From Streptomyces xylophagus (GTDB lineage: Bacteria; Actinomycetota; Actinomycetes; Streptomycetales; Streptomycetaceae), in assembly GCF_000716435.1 (NCBI RefSeq), contig NZ_JNWO01000017.1, positions 138,700 to 202,699 of the forward strand: 64,000 nucleotides of DNA, written 5' to 3'. Positions 25,872 to 34,994 of the stretch are shown here, in pieces. The position numbers and the translations under genes were made by a program. A model generated the notes under the pieces. It saw only the letters and a list, made by a program, of their open reading frames with translations, had not been told where the DNA came from and ran no database searches. Positions within the stretch are counted from its first letter, which is position 1; each line of letters starts with the position of its first letter.

Positions 25872-26331
25872 CCAGGTCCTTGATGATCTTTGCCACGTGG
25901 CCCGTCGCCCGTACGTTGTACAGCGCGTGTTCGACCTTGCCGGCCTCGTCCACGATGACCGTGGAGCGGATGACGCCCATGTAGGTCTTGCCGTAGTTCT
26001 TCTTCTCGCCGAACGCTCCGTAGGCGTCGAGGACCGTCTTGTCGGGGTCCGCGAGGAGGGTGACCTTGAGGTTCTCCTTCTCGCGGAACTTGGCGAGCTT
26101 CTCCGGCTTGTCGGGGGAGATGCCGATGACGTCGTAACCCGCGCCGGCCAGCACCTCCAGGTTGTCCGTGAAGTCGCAGGCCTGCTTGGTGCAGCCGGGG
26201 GTCAGGGCCGCCGGGTAGAAGTAGACGATGACCTTGCGGCCCTGGTGGGCGGCGAGGGACACCTCGTTGCCGTCGGCGTCGGGGAGCGTGAAGGCGGGGG
26301 CAACGTCCCCGGGCTGGAGTCGTTCACTCAT
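25864..26331 (-). CDS. bcp: Thioredoxin-dependent peroxiredoxin (BCP/PrxQ)
   Basis: 155 residues from the ATG at 26331. Peroxidatic C47 and resolving C52 are in LTPGCTKQACDF, the PrxQ CX4C arrangement. It reduces hydrogen peroxide and organic peroxides with thioredoxin. Length fits the family. The start is divergent from the DUF3618 gene, with 94 bp between them. Confidence 0.95.
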   Translation of the reverse strand: MSERLQPGDVAPAFTLPDADGNEVSLAAHQGRKVIVYFYPAALTPGCTKQACDFTDNLEVLAGAGYDVIGISPDKPEKLAKFREKENLKVTLLADPDKTVLDAYGAFGEKKNYGKTYMGVIRSTVIVDEAGKVEHALYNVRATGHVAKIIKDLAI

Positions 26332-26425
26332 CGCGCTAGCGTAACCGGGGGTGCTGACAGTGCACTCCGCGCGAGAGCTGACAGACTGTGCGGCACAAGT
26401 ACCAGCAGACTTCGGAGGCCGTACG

Positions 26426-26773
26426 GTGACGGACACGTCGAACACGCCGGACACCAGAACCCCGGCGCAGATCGAGGCGGACATCAAGCGTCGCCGCGAT
26501 GTCCTGGCCGACACGCTCGACGAGATCGGGGTGCGGGTGCACCCGAAGACCATCGTGGGTGACGCGAAGGCCAAGGTCGCGTCCAGCATCGATCACACCC
26601 TCGGGAAGGCGTACGTCGGCGTCAACCGCGTCGTGAGTGACGTCAAGGGGCAGTTCGTGGACGACGAGGGTGCGCCGAGGATTGAGCGGATCGTGCCCGT
26701 CGCCCTCGTTGCCGTCGGTGTCGTGGGGCTGTTCGTCCTCGGGTCCCGGCGTCGTAACGGTCGTAAGGGCTGA
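26426..26773 (+). CDS. DUF3618 membrane protein
   Basis: 115 residues from the GTG at 26426 with GGAGG 7 nt upstream. DUF3618 is recognised from QIEADIKRRRDVLADTLDEI near the N-terminus; one membrane helix (PVALVAVGVVGLFVLG) and a basic tail close the protein. Cytoplasmic part helical, anchored at the C-terminus. Function unknown; often found near envelope and stress genes. The GroES-like gene follows after 55 bp. Confidence 0.85.
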   Translation: MTDTSNTPDTRTPAQIEADIKRRRDVLADTLDEIGVRVHPKTIVGDAKAKVASSIDHTLGKAYVGVNRVVSDVKGQFVDDEGAPRIERIVPVALVAVGVVGLFVLGSRRRNGRKG

Positions 26774-26828
26774 AACCGTGGGTGACCCGCCCGCGTACGG
26801 GCGTGTCCGGGACAGGTAGGTTCGTGGC

Positions 26829-27185
26829 GTGAGCGCCAAGAGAGACGAGCAGAGCACCCAGCACGACAAGCTGCCCATCCGGATGCTGCACGACCGTGTG
26901 CTCGTGCGGCAGGACAAGAGTGAGGGCGAGCGGCGTTCGGGTGGCGGGATTCTGATTCCCGCAACCGCTGCGGTGGGGCGGCGGCTGGCCTGGGCCGATG
27001 TCGTCGCGGTGGGGCAGAACGTGCGGACCGTGGAGCCCGGTGACCGGGTCCTGTACGACCCGGAGGATCGTGCCGAGGTCGAGGTGCGGGGGGTTGCCTA
27101 CGTCCTCATGCGTGAGCGTGACCTGCACGCGGTGGCCGCCGACCGGTTCGAGGGGTCCGAGGACTCGACCGGTCTGTACCTCTAG
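26829..27185 (+). CDS. GroES-like co-chaperonin family protein
   Basis: 118 residues. The Cpn10 fold is shown by LPIRMLHDRVLVRQD, GGILIPATA and VEPGDRVLYDPEDRAEVEVRGVAYVLMRERDLHAV. It is longer than usual at both ends and lacks a groEL partner here, so it is probably an accessory paralogue of the main GroES. Terminated by a strong bidirectional hairpin. Confidence 0.9.
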   Translation: MSAKRDEQSTQHDKLPIRMLHDRVLVRQDKSEGERRSGGGILIPATAAVGRRLAWADVVAVGQNVRTVEPGDRVLYDPEDRAEVEVRGVAYVLMRERDLHAVAADRFEGSEDSTGLYL

Positions 27186-27207
27186 TACGAAGCATCAGGA
27201 AGGCCCG

Positions 27208-27242
27208 AAGGGGCTGGTGACCATCGTCACCAGCCCCTTTTG
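27208..27242. terminator. Bidirectional terminator between the GroES-like and PBP genes
   Basis: AAGGGGCTGGTGAC (27208-27221), loop CATC, GTCACCAGCCCCTT (27226-27239), then TT. Perfect 14-bp stem. Confidence 0.92.
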
Positions 27243-27270
27243 CCGTGCGCTTCCGTTCAGCGGCCCCCGG

Positions 27271-29703
27271 TCACTCCTTCTTTCTCGCCGTGCTCTGCGG
27301 GCCCGCCGTCGTCCCTCCGGTGGTCGTGCCGTCGGTGGTGCCGTCCGTCGTGGTTCCTGTGGTGCCGCCGGTCGTTGTCGTGCCGTCCGTGGTCGTGCCC
27401 GTGGTGCCGCCGGTGGTGGTTGTGCCGCCGTCCGTCGTCGTGCCGGTCGTGGTGGTGCCGCCGGTCGTCGTCGTGCCCGTGGTGCCACCGGTCGTGGTGC
27501 CGCCGTCCGTGGTGGTCGTACCGCCGTCCGTCTGGCCGCCCTGGGTCTGGCCCTGGGTGTTCGGGCCGCCGGTGGTGGTCGTGCCGCCGTTGTCCTGGCC
27601 GTTCGTCGTCCCCGGCTGGGTGGGTTCGATGCTCGGGGGTGCGACGGTTTCCGCGCCGTCCTGGAGCTGGAGGTCGAAGTCGCTCGCCTCGGTGCCCTTG
27701 AGGGCGGACTTGGTGAACTGGGCCCAGATCTCGGCGGGCGCGCCGCCGCCGTTGACGCGTTCGAGGCCCATCGCGCCGTAGAGCGGCTCGTGGGCGGCGG
27801 TGGTCGGGTTCTGGCCCATGACGGAGACGACCGTGGCGAGGTCGGGGGTGTAGCCGGCGAACCAGGCCGCCGTGTCCTTCTCCGCCGTGCCGGTCTTGCC
27901 TGCCGCCGGGCGGTCGGCGCCCTGGGCGGCGGTCGCCGTGCCGTTGTCGACGACGCTCTGCAGGACGTTGGTCGTGGTGTCGGCGGACTCGCGGCTCACC
28001 GCGCGGGTGGTCTTCCGGGCCGGCAGCTTGACCTCGTTCGTGCCGTCCTTGGTGATCTTCGAGATCATCGTGTACGTGTGCCGCTCACCGTGGTTGGCGA
28101 GGGTGGCGTAGGCCTCCGCCATGTCGAGGACGCTCGCGGTGGACGGGCCGAGCGCGATGGACGGGGTGGCGGTCAGGTCGGGGGTGTCGGACGGGATGCC
28201 GAGGTCGATCGCCGTCTGTTTCACCTTGCCGGGACCGACGTCCACCGCCATCTGCGCGTACACCGAGTTGACGGACTTGTCCGTCGCCGTACGGACGGTG
28301 ATGTCGCCGTAGGAGACCTCGTCCTCGTTCTCGGGGGCGTAGGAACCGCCGCTCCAGCCTTCCACGGGGCGCTTGTTGGTGCCGTCGTAGTAGGTGTTGG
28401 GCGTGATGGTCTGGCCGTCCTGGGTCTGGGAGCCGTTCTGGATGGCCGAGGCGAGGACGAACGGCTTGAAGGTGGAGCCGACTTGGAAGTCGCCGCGGGT
28501 CGCGCCGTTCGTGTACTGCTTCACGTAGTCGATGCCGCCGTACATCGCGACGATGTCGCCCGTCTTGGGGTCGACCGAAGCGCCGCCCGCGCGCACGTAG
28601 TTGTCGACCTTGCGGCTCTTCTTGTCGAGTTTGGACATGACTTGGTCGTTCACCGCCTTCACGAAGGCGTCCTGCTTGCTCTTCTGCAGGGTGGTGGTGA
28701 TGCGGTAGCCGCCCGCTTCGAGGGTGTCCGCGTCGATGATCTTGTTGGTGGCCAGGTAGTCCTTGATCGCGCTGACGATGTAGCCGCGCTGCCCGGACAT
28801 GCTGGTCGAGGCGGTGGCCTCCTTCGGCATGGGGAACGTCATGCCGGCGCGCGCGGACTGGGTGAGCCAGCCCTTCTTGACCATGCCGTCGAGGACGTAG
28901 TTCCAACGGGCCACCGCTGCGGCCTTGTTCTCCGGATGCGCCACGACGTCGTACTCGCTCGGCGCGTTCAGCAGTGCGGCGAGGTAGGCGCCGCGGCCGG
29001 CGTCGAGGTCGGCGGCGTCCTTGCCGTAGTAGGCCTGGGCGGCGGCCTGGATGCCGTAGGCGTTGCGGCCGAAGTAGCTGGTGTTGAGGTAGCCCTCGAG
29101 GATCTCGGACTTGGACTCCTCGCGGTCCAGCTTGATCGAGATGAAGAACTCCTTCACCTTGCGGGTGACGGTCTGTTCCTGGCCCAGGTAGTAGTTCTTG
29201 ACGTACTGCTGGGTGATCGTCGAGCCGGACTGGGTGCCCTTGCCGGTGGCGGTGTTCCACGCGGCGCGGACCATCGCCTTGGGGTCGACGGCGGACTCGG
29301 AGTAGAAGTCGCGGTCCTCGGCGGCCAGTACGGCGTGCTGGGCGTTCGCGGAGACCTGGGCGAGGCCGACGTTCTCCCGGTTGACCTCGCCGTCGCGGGC
29401 GAGTTGGGTGCCGTCCGCGTAGAGGTACACGTTGGACTGCTTGGTGGCGAGCGCGTTGGCGGGCGGGATCTTGACCAGCGAGTACCCGAGGTAGAACGCG
29501 CCGATCAGCAGCGCCACGAGCGCGATGCACCCGGCGAGCGTCATACGCCAGGTCGGGATGATCCTGCGCCACCCGGTGCGCTTGGGCCGCTTGGGCTTCT
29601 TGCCCCCGGATGCCCCGGGCACCTCAGGCTCCTGAACCGCCGTTTGCGGTTCCCTGGGTGCCCAGCCCTGCGCGGGCTGCTGCGGCTGCGGCTGGTCGCT
29701 CAT
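27271..29703 (-). CDS. Class A penicillin-binding protein (transglycosylase/transpeptidase)
   Basis: 810 residues from the ATG at 29703 (AGGAG upstream). Basic cytoplasmic tail, one membrane helix (about 55-75), GT51 domain with catalytic E129 (AAEDRDFY) and GSTITQQYVKN, then a transpeptidase domain with SxxK at S410-K413 (GSTFKPF), SxN at S477-N479 and KTG in AGKTGTAEKD. It polymerises and crosslinks peptidoglycan outside the membrane. The last about 120 residues are almost pure Thr/Gly with some Asp, Gln and Asn, probably an extended wall-spanning tail encoded by GC-rich repeats at 27290-27610. Confidence 0.95.
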   Translation of the reverse strand: MSDQPQPQQPAQGWAPREPQTAVQEPEVPGASGGKKPKRPKRTGWRRIIPTWRMTLAGCIALVALLIGAFYLGYSLVKIPPANALATKQSNVYLYADGTQLARDGEVNRENVGLAQVSANAQHAVLAAEDRDFYSESAVDPKAMVRAAWNTATGKGTQSGSTITQQYVKNYYLGQEQTVTRKVKEFFISIKLDREESKSEILEGYLNTSYFGRNAYGIQAAAQAYYGKDAADLDAGRGAYLAALLNAPSEYDVVAHPENKAAAVARWNYVLDGMVKKGWLTQSARAGMTFPMPKEATASTSMSGQRGYIVSAIKDYLATNKIIDADTLEAGGYRITTTLQKSKQDAFVKAVNDQVMSKLDKKSRKVDNYVRAGGASVDPKTGDIVAMYGGIDYVKQYTNGATRGDFQVGSTFKPFVLASAIQNGSQTQDGQTITPNTYYDGTNKRPVEGWSGGSYAPENEDEVSYGDITVRTATDKSVNSVYAQMAVDVGPGKVKQTAIDLGIPSDTPDLTATPSIALGPSTASVLDMAEAYATLANHGERHTYTMISKITKDGTNEVKLPARKTTRAVSRESADTTTNVLQSVVDNGTATAAQGADRPAAGKTGTAEKDTAAWFAGYTPDLATVVSVMGQNPTTAAHEPLYGAMGLERVNGGGAPAEIWAQFTKSALKGTEASDFDLQLQDGAETVAPPSIEPTQPGTTNGQDNGGTTTTGGPNTQGQTQGGQTDGGTTTTDGGTTTGGTTGTTTTGGTTTTGTTTDGGTTTTGGTTGTTTDGTTTTGGTTGTTTDGTTDGTTTGGTTAGPQSTARKKE
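27290..27610 (-). repeat. Thr/Gly low-complexity repeat tract in the PBP tail
   Basis: Short imperfect units coding GGTTGTTTDG and GGTTTTGTTT recur many times. The codons vary, but stretches such as GTGGTGCCGCCGGTCGT recur on the plus strand, so replication slippage could change tail length between strains. Confidence 0.8.
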
Positions 29704-29925
29704 GTCGTGCACGGACTCCTGTTTCGCGTCGTACCGTCCCGTACTGCCTCGTACGTTCCTGTACGGCCTTGTGCGCTTCTGCGCCCCCAGACGAAGACTC
29801 TCGCACCATGCGTTCCGTTCCCGCCGATCGGCACGCACTTGCCCGGAAAATGCGTGGCGTGCGTCACCACCTGCGCAGTAGGCTCCTGCGCTTGTGTGTC
29901 AAGGGGTGGTGGAAGGGTGGTTTCT

Positions 29926-30726
29926 GTGGGCGCTGGGCGGTTGTACGCGGCCGTCGCGGCGGGCGGTTTCAGACGGTACGCGACTTATCGGGCGGCGACG
30001 CTCGCCGGGGTGTTCACCAACACCGTGTTCGGTGTCGTCCTCGTCTACACGTATCTGGCGCTGTGGGACGAGCGGCCGCATCTCGGGGGGTACGACCAGG
30101 CGCAGGCGGTGACCTATGTGTGGCTGGGGCAGTGTCTGTACGCGACGCTGGCGATCCAGGGCGGCGGGTTCGAGAAGGACCTGATGGAGCGGATCCGCAC
30201 GGGCGACATCGCCGTCGACCTGTACCGGCCGGCCGACCTCCAACTGTGGTGGCTGGCAAGCGACTTCGGGCGGGCGCTGTTCCAGATGCTGGGGCGGGGC
30301 GTGATCCCGTTCCTCTTCGGCTCGCTGTTCTTCCGGATGGCCCTGCCCACGGACGTCACCTCCTGGGCGGCTCTGCTGGTCGCGCTGCTGCTGGCGGTGC
30401 TCGTCAGTTTCGGCATCCGCTATCTGGCGGCCATGAGCGTGTTCTGGCTGATGGACGGCACGGGCGTCAACCAGGCCATGATGATCCTGGGGATCTTCTG
30501 CTCGGGCATGGTGCTCCCGCTGAACGCCTTCCCCGGCGTGCTCGGCGACATCGTCCGCGCGCTGCCGTGGGCGGCGCAGATCCAGATGCCGGCGGATGTG
30601 CTGATGGGGAAGACCGATCCGCTCCACGCGTACGCCTTCCAGGCGGTGTGGGCGGTGGCGCTGCTCGCGGCGGGGCGGCTGATGCAGTCGGCGGCTACGC
30701 GCAGGGTGGTGGTCCAGGGTGGCTGA
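29926..30726 (+). CDS. ABC-2 type transporter permease (DUF990 family), first of three
   Basis: 266 residues from the GTG at 29926 with GGAAGGG 8 nt upstream (GTG 29917 possible). Six membrane helices are visible, with TLAGVFTNTVFGVVLVYTYL and FLFGSLFFRMALP; this matches the ABC2_membrane_6 permeases. The next permease overlaps its end and an ATPase follows, so the three genes form one exporter operon. Substrate not known. Confidence 0.87.
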   Translation: MGAGRLYAAVAAGGFRRYATYRAATLAGVFTNTVFGVVLVYTYLALWDERPHLGGYDQAQAVTYVWLGQCLYATLAIQGGGFEKDLMERIRTGDIAVDLYRPADLQLWWLASDFGRALFQMLGRGVIPFLFGSLFFRMALPTDVTSWAALLVALLLAVLVSFGIRYLAAMSVFWLMDGTGVNQAMMILGIFCSGMVLPLNAFPGVLGDIVRALPWAAQIQMPADVLMGKTDPLHAYAFQAVWAVALLAAGRLMQSAATRRVVVQGG

Positions 30727-31591
30727 GACGACCCGAAGGAGTGAGGAGGTGACCCTTCGGCACCCGGGTGACGGTGAACTGCCGCGCTGGCGCGAGGGGT
30801 TGCGGGCCTACGGACTGATCGCCGCGATGTGGATCCGGTCGAGCATGGCCTACCGCGCCTCCTTCGTCATCACCGTGGTCGGCAACCTGCTGGTGACCGG
30901 CCTGGACTTCGTCACGATCCTGCTGATGTTCTCCCAGGTCCATTCGCTGGGCGGCTGGTCGCTGCCCGAAGTCGCCTTCCTGTACGGCCTGTCGGCGACC
31001 GCGTTCGGGATCTCCGACCTGGTGCTCGGCTCGATGGACGTGCTCGGCGCCCGCATCCGTGATGGCTCCTTCGACACCCTGCTCGTGCGCCCGGCACCGG
31101 TGCTGGCCCAGATCGGCGCGGACCGGTTCGCGCTGCGCCGCCTGGGCCGGATCACCCAGGGTGGCCTGGTGCTGGGGTACGCGCTGCTCCACATCGACGT
31201 CAACTGGACTGTCGGCAAGCTCCTGTTGGTGCCGATGATGCTGATCTGCGGCGCGGCGATCTTCGGGGCGTTGTTCGTGGTGGGCGCGGCTTTCCAGATC
31301 CTGGCGCAGGACGCGGCCGAGGTGCAGAACGCGTTCACCTACGGCGGCAACACCCTGCTGTCGTATCCGCCGGCCGTGTTCGGCAAGGACTTCGTCCGGG
31401 GCGTGACCTTCATGCTGCCGCTCGCCTTCGTCAACTGGGTGCCCGCGTCCTATGTGTTGGGGCGGCCGTACCCGCTGGATCTGCCGGCAGGCGCTGCGTT
31501 CGCGTCGCCGTTGGTGGCACTCGCCTTCTGCGCGCTGGCCGGGCTGGCCTGGCGGGCAGGGCTCAAGTCGTACCGAAGCACGGGGAGTTGA
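30719..31591 (+). CDS. ABC-2 type transporter permease, second of three
   Basis: Up to 290 residues from the GTG at 30719, overlapping the previous stop by 8 bp; the GTG at 30749 has the better ribosome site (GAAGGAG). Six membrane helices; GLSATAFGISDLVLGSMDVL and the LLVRPAP loop resemble the first permease, so they form a heterodimer. Part of the same exporter operon. Confidence 0.87.
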   Translation: MAETTRRSEEVTLRHPGDGELPRWREGLRAYGLIAAMWIRSSMAYRASFVITVVGNLLVTGLDFVTILLMFSQVHSLGGWSLPEVAFLYGLSATAFGISDLVLGSMDVLGARIRDGSFDTLLVRPAPVLAQIGADRFALRRLGRITQGGLVLGYALLHIDVNWTVGKLLLVPMMLICGAAIFGALFVVGAAFQILAQDAAEVQNAFTYGGNTLLSYPPAVFGKDFVRGVTFMLPLAFVNWVPASYVLGRPYPLDLPAGAAFASPLVALAFCALAGLAWRAGLKSYRSTGS

Positions 31592-31593
31592 GC

Positions 31594-32571
31594 GTGACAG
31601 AGCAGGCGTTCATTGAACTGGACCGCGTCGAGAAGGTCTTCGACGTGCGCAAGAAGACCGGGTTCATGAAACGGGAACGGCGACAGGTGCGCGCCGTCGA
31701 CTCGATCTCCTTCGGTGTGGCCCGCGGTGAGATGGTCGGCTACATCGGTCCGAACGGCGCCGGGAAGTCGACCACCATCAAGATGCTGACCGGCATCCTC
31801 ACCCCGTCCGGGGGCCGGCTGCGGGTGGCCGGCATCGATCCGTCCCGCGAGCGCACCCGGCTCGCGCACCGCATCGGCGTGGTGTTCGGGCAGCGCACGA
31901 CGCTGTGGTGGGACCTCCCGCTGATCGACTCGTACAAGCTGATGCACCGCATGTACCGCATCCCCGACGCCCGTTACGCCGAGAACCTCGACCGCTGTGT
32001 CGAACTCCTGGAACTGGGCGCCCTGTTGGACGTCCCCGTACGCCAGCTCTCGCTCGGCCAGCGGATGCGCGGCGACATCGCGGCGGCCCTGCTGCACGAC
32101 CCCGAGGTGCTCTACCTCGACGAGCCGACCATCGGCCTCGACGTCATCTCCAAGGCCAAAGTCCGGGAGTTCCTGCGGGAGTTGAACGCCGAGCGCGGCA
32201 CGACGGTCCTGCTCACCACCCATGACCTCCAGGACATCGAGCAGTTGTGCTCCCGCGTGATGGTCATCGACCACGGCCGCCTGATGTACGACGGCCCGCT
32301 CACCGGGCTGCACGAGGCGGGGGAGAGCGAGCGGACCCTGGTGGTGGACCTGGAACGGGAGTTGCCCCCGATCGAGGTGCCGGACGCGCGGGTGGTGAAG
32401 GTCGAAGGACCGCGCCAGTGGCTGGCGTTCCCGGCGTCGGAGTCGGCGGCCCCGCTGGTCGCGCGGATCGCGGCGGAGTACCCGATGGTGGACCTGTCGG
32501 TGCGCGAGCCGGACATCGAGGCGGTCATCGCCAAGATGTACGCGGAACAGGCGGAGAAAGCGGCCTCCTAG
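31594..32571 (+). CDS. ABC transporter ATP-binding protein, third of three
   Basis: 325 residues from the GTG at 31594 (GGGGAG upstream). Walker A GPNGAGKST, signature LSLGQRMRGD, Walker B VLYLDEPTIGLD and the switch His in LTTHDLQD are all present. The C-terminal 80 residues are an accessory domain common in daunorubicin-type exporters. Energises export by the two permeases encoded upstream. Confidence 0.93.
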   Translation: MTEQAFIELDRVEKVFDVRKKTGFMKRERRQVRAVDSISFGVARGEMVGYIGPNGAGKSTTIKMLTGILTPSGGRLRVAGIDPSRERTRLAHRIGVVFGQRTTLWWDLPLIDSYKLMHRMYRIPDARYAENLDRCVELLELGALLDVPVRQLSLGQRMRGDIAAALLHDPEVLYLDEPTIGLDVISKAKVREFLRELNAERGTTVLLTTHDLQDIEQLCSRVMVIDHGRLMYDGPLTGLHEAGESERTLVVDLERELPPIEVPDARVVKVEGPRQWLAFPASESAAPLVARIAAEYPMVDLSVREPDIEAVIAKMYAEQAEKAAS

Positions 32572-32614
32572 CCTCTCGTAGCTCTTCGCGGAGCGACCTC
32601 GTAGGCTGCTCTTT

Positions 32615-33472
32615 ATGACCGACGACGCAGTCCCGGAACTCCGCGCATCCGACGCCGACCGTGAGCGAGTCGCCGAGGTCCTGCGCGACGCCGTCGCCGA
32701 GGGCCGCCTCGACATGGAGGAGTTCGAGGAGCGTCTGGAGGCGACGTACAAGGCGCGGACGTACGGCGAACTGACGCCCATCACCCGCGACCTGCCGGCC
32801 CCCGGCGTGACCCCGCCGCCGGTGAACATGGTCAAGGAGCCGGTGGACAGCGGGAGTTGGGCCGGGCGGATCGTCGGCGGCGAGGGGTCCTCGACCGGCG
32901 CGGTGGCCATCATGTCCGGGTTCCAGCGCAAGGGGCGCTGGACGGTCCCGAAGCGGTTCACCTGCTTCGCCTTCTGGGGCGGCGGCGAGATCGACCTGCG
33001 CGAGGCGAACTTCGCGGACCGCGAGGTCGAGATCAACTGCATCGCGATCATGGGCGGGATGAACGTGATCGTGCCGCCGGGCGTCGAGGTCGTCGTCCGC
33101 GGCATCGGCATCATGGGCGGCTTCGACCACAGCCAGGAAGGCGTGCAGGGCGACCCGGGCGCCCCGCGCGTGATCGTCACGGGCTTCGCCTTCTGGGGCG
33201 GGGTCGGCGTGGAACGCAAGCTCACCCGCGCGGAACGGCAACGCCTCAAGGAGGAGCGGCGCCAGGAGAAACTGGAGCGCGGCTCCTCGGCCAAGCAGCT
33301 CTACGGCTCCCGTCGCGACGCCTTGTCCGACCTGGACGACGCCCACCGCGACGCCATGGACATCCACCGCGAGGCGATGCGGCGCCGGCACGAGGAGCGC
33401 CGGGAACGGCACGAGGAGCGGCGCGAGCGACACCGGGAGCGGCGGGAGCGCAGGCACCGGGACTGGGACTGA
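32615..33472 (+). CDS. DUF1707 and LiaF-like domain protein with charged tail
   Basis: 285 residues. DUF1707 lies at about 8-60 (LRASDADRERVAEVLRDAVA, GRLDMEEFEERLEA). The middle has repeated GG-containing strands (CFAFWGGGEIDLREA, CIAIMGGMNVIVPPGVEV, GFAFWGGVGVE), typical of LiaF/YvqF beta-helix domains that bind or sense at the envelope. The final 70 residues are Arg/Glu/His-rich, likely a single long helix. No membrane segment is seen. A stress or cell-wall role is inferred from the domains only. Confidence 0.87.
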   Translation: MTDDAVPELRASDADRERVAEVLRDAVAEGRLDMEEFEERLEATYKARTYGELTPITRDLPAPGVTPPPVNMVKEPVDSGSWAGRIVGGEGSSTGAVAIMSGFQRKGRWTVPKRFTCFAFWGGGEIDLREANFADREVEINCIAIMGGMNVIVPPGVEVVVRGIGIMGGFDHSQEGVQGDPGAPRVIVTGFAFWGGVGVERKLTRAERQRLKEERRQEKLERGSSAKQLYGSRRDALSDLDDAHRDAMDIHREAMRRRHEERRERHEERRERHRERRERRHRDWD

Positions 33473-33529
33473 GGTCTTTTTTCGACGAGGGCGAGGGCAG
33501 GGGCGGCGCCTGCTCATGGCTCCGCCGGA

Positions 33530-34888
33530 TCACAGTTGGGCCGGAACCGCGCCCTTGAGGTCCGCCAGGTCGATGGTGCGGGCCATCTCCCGGTAGCCCC
33601 GGTCGTTGGGGTGGAGGTGGTCGCCGCAGTCGTACTCGGCGGCCAGCCTGCGCGGGTCGTACGGGTCGCGCAGCGCCTTGTCCATGTCGACGACGGCGTC
33701 GTAGACCTTGCCGCTCCTGATCCCCGCGTTGACCTGTTGCCGTACGGCGTCCCGGCCCGCCGAATAGCGGGGGTGGCCGCCGAAGGGCATCAGGGTGGCG
33801 CCGACGACCTTGATGCCGTGGGCGTGGGCCCGGCGGACCAGGGTGCGCAGGCCGGTGAGGATGTCGTCGGCGTCGGCGCTCTGCAGGACGTCGTTGACGC
33901 CGAGGTCGATGACGACGACCTTGACGTTCGGGCGGCCGAGCACGTCACGGGTGAAGCGGACGAGGCCGCTCTGGTTCTCGGCGGGGCGGCCCGACCGGCT
34001 CGCGAGTATCTGGTTGCCGCTGATGCCCTCGTTGACGACGCTGTAGCGGGGCACGTCCTGCCCGTCCGTCACGGCCGCGCGCAGCCGCTGCGAAAAGGCG
34101 TCCGGCCAGCGGCGGTTGGCGCTCTCCGTCGAGGTGGACCCGTCGGTGATCGAGTCGCCGAACGCGACGACCGTGCCGTCCGCCTGGTCGCTCAGCACGT
34201 CCAGCGCGGTCAAGTAGCGCCAGATCGCGGTGCGTTGACGGTACGGCGTGCCGGTCGCGTCTTCCGTGCGGTCGCCGTCGGCGAGATAGGAGATCTGCTG
34301 TGCGTACGGGTGGTAGGTGGCGGGTCCCGAGTCGGTGGGGGAGTAGGTGGTGACCAACATGTCGGCGCTCTGCGGGACTTGGAGCCGGACGGCGTCGCTG
34401 AGTATCTGCTTCCCGGCCGGAATGGTGACGGAGGTCGCGCCGCGGAAGGTCAGCCGGCGCATGGTGCCCTCGGCGGCGGCGGAACTGTTGTCGGCGGCGG
34501 CGACGGCGATCGAGGCGTGCGTGAGGGTGAGCGGGGCGCGGCCGTAGAGGTTGGACAGGGTGATCCGGGCGCCCGTGCCGCCGGCGCTCGTGTGGACGAT
34601 GTTGCGCACCGAGCGGCCCGCCATGCCGGTCTTCTCGGTGCCGTCCTCGCCGGCCACCGGGGCGGCGGCCCAGGAGCCGACCCAGGTGCCGGCCGAGGCG
34701 GGGGCGGCGGAGTTGTGCGGGGACCGCGCTCCGGAGGAGTTCCTCCCGTCGTCGCGGCTTCCGTCGCCCGCGGCGGCCCCGACGTATATGCAGGCGGAAA
34801 GGACCGCGATCAGGGTGATGATCGCGGTCAGCAGGGCACGCTGTTTTGTGGGGGACACCCCCTCGCCCCCATCACGTCGCTCGGTCAC
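33530..34888 (-). CDS. Membrane-anchored SGNH/GDSL hydrolase
   Basis: 452 residues from the GTG at 34888 (GAGGAG upstream; GTG 34855 also possible). One N-terminal membrane helix (LLTAIITLIAVLSACIYVGA), then an exported domain. The SGNH blocks are GDSITDG, GISGNQ, LGVNDVL and DHLHPND, giving Ser and His of the catalytic set. An N-terminal beta-domain (WVGSWAAAPVAG) precedes them, as in rhamnogalacturonan acetylesterase-like enzymes of actinobacteria. Probably deacetylates polysaccharide or hydrolyses esters outside the cell. Confidence 0.9.
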   Translation of the reverse strand: MTERRDGGEGVSPTKQRALLTAIITLIAVLSACIYVGAAAGDGSRDDGRNSSGARSPHNSAAPASAGTWVGSWAAAPVAGEDGTEKTGMAGRSVRNIVHTSAGGTGARITLSNLYGRAPLTLTHASIAVAAADNSSAAAEGTMRRLTFRGATSVTIPAGKQILSDAVRLQVPQSADMLVTTYSPTDSGPATYHPYAQQISYLADGDRTEDATGTPYRQRTAIWRYLTALDVLSDQADGTVVAFGDSITDGSTSTESANRRWPDAFSQRLRAAVTDGQDVPRYSVVNEGISGNQILASRSGRPAENQSGLVRFTRDVLGRPNVKVVVIDLGVNDVLQSADADDILTGLRTLVRRAHAHGIKVVGATLMPFGGHPRYSAGRDAVRQQVNAGIRSGKVYDAVVDMDKALRDPYDPRRLAAEYDCGDHLHPNDRGYREMARTIDLADLKGAVPAQL

Positions 34889-34994
34889 GCGGTACGGATC
34901 TCCTCGGGTGAGTGGCAGGACCCTGCCATTTTGCCCGTTCGGGTGACAGCGGGAACTCCTGTTCCGTTCCGGGAGTCGGTCAGGAAGGGACAAT

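Noticed and set aside
27300..27600. Possible CRISPR-like repeats
   Set aside because: The units are irregular, very short and without spacers, and they encode the Thr/Gly tail of the PBP in frame.
26998..30726. Open frame of 1,242 codons covering the PBP gene on the opposite strand
   Set aside because: Only its last part (from 29926) is a real permease; the rest is antisense to the PBP coding sequence and low in complexity.
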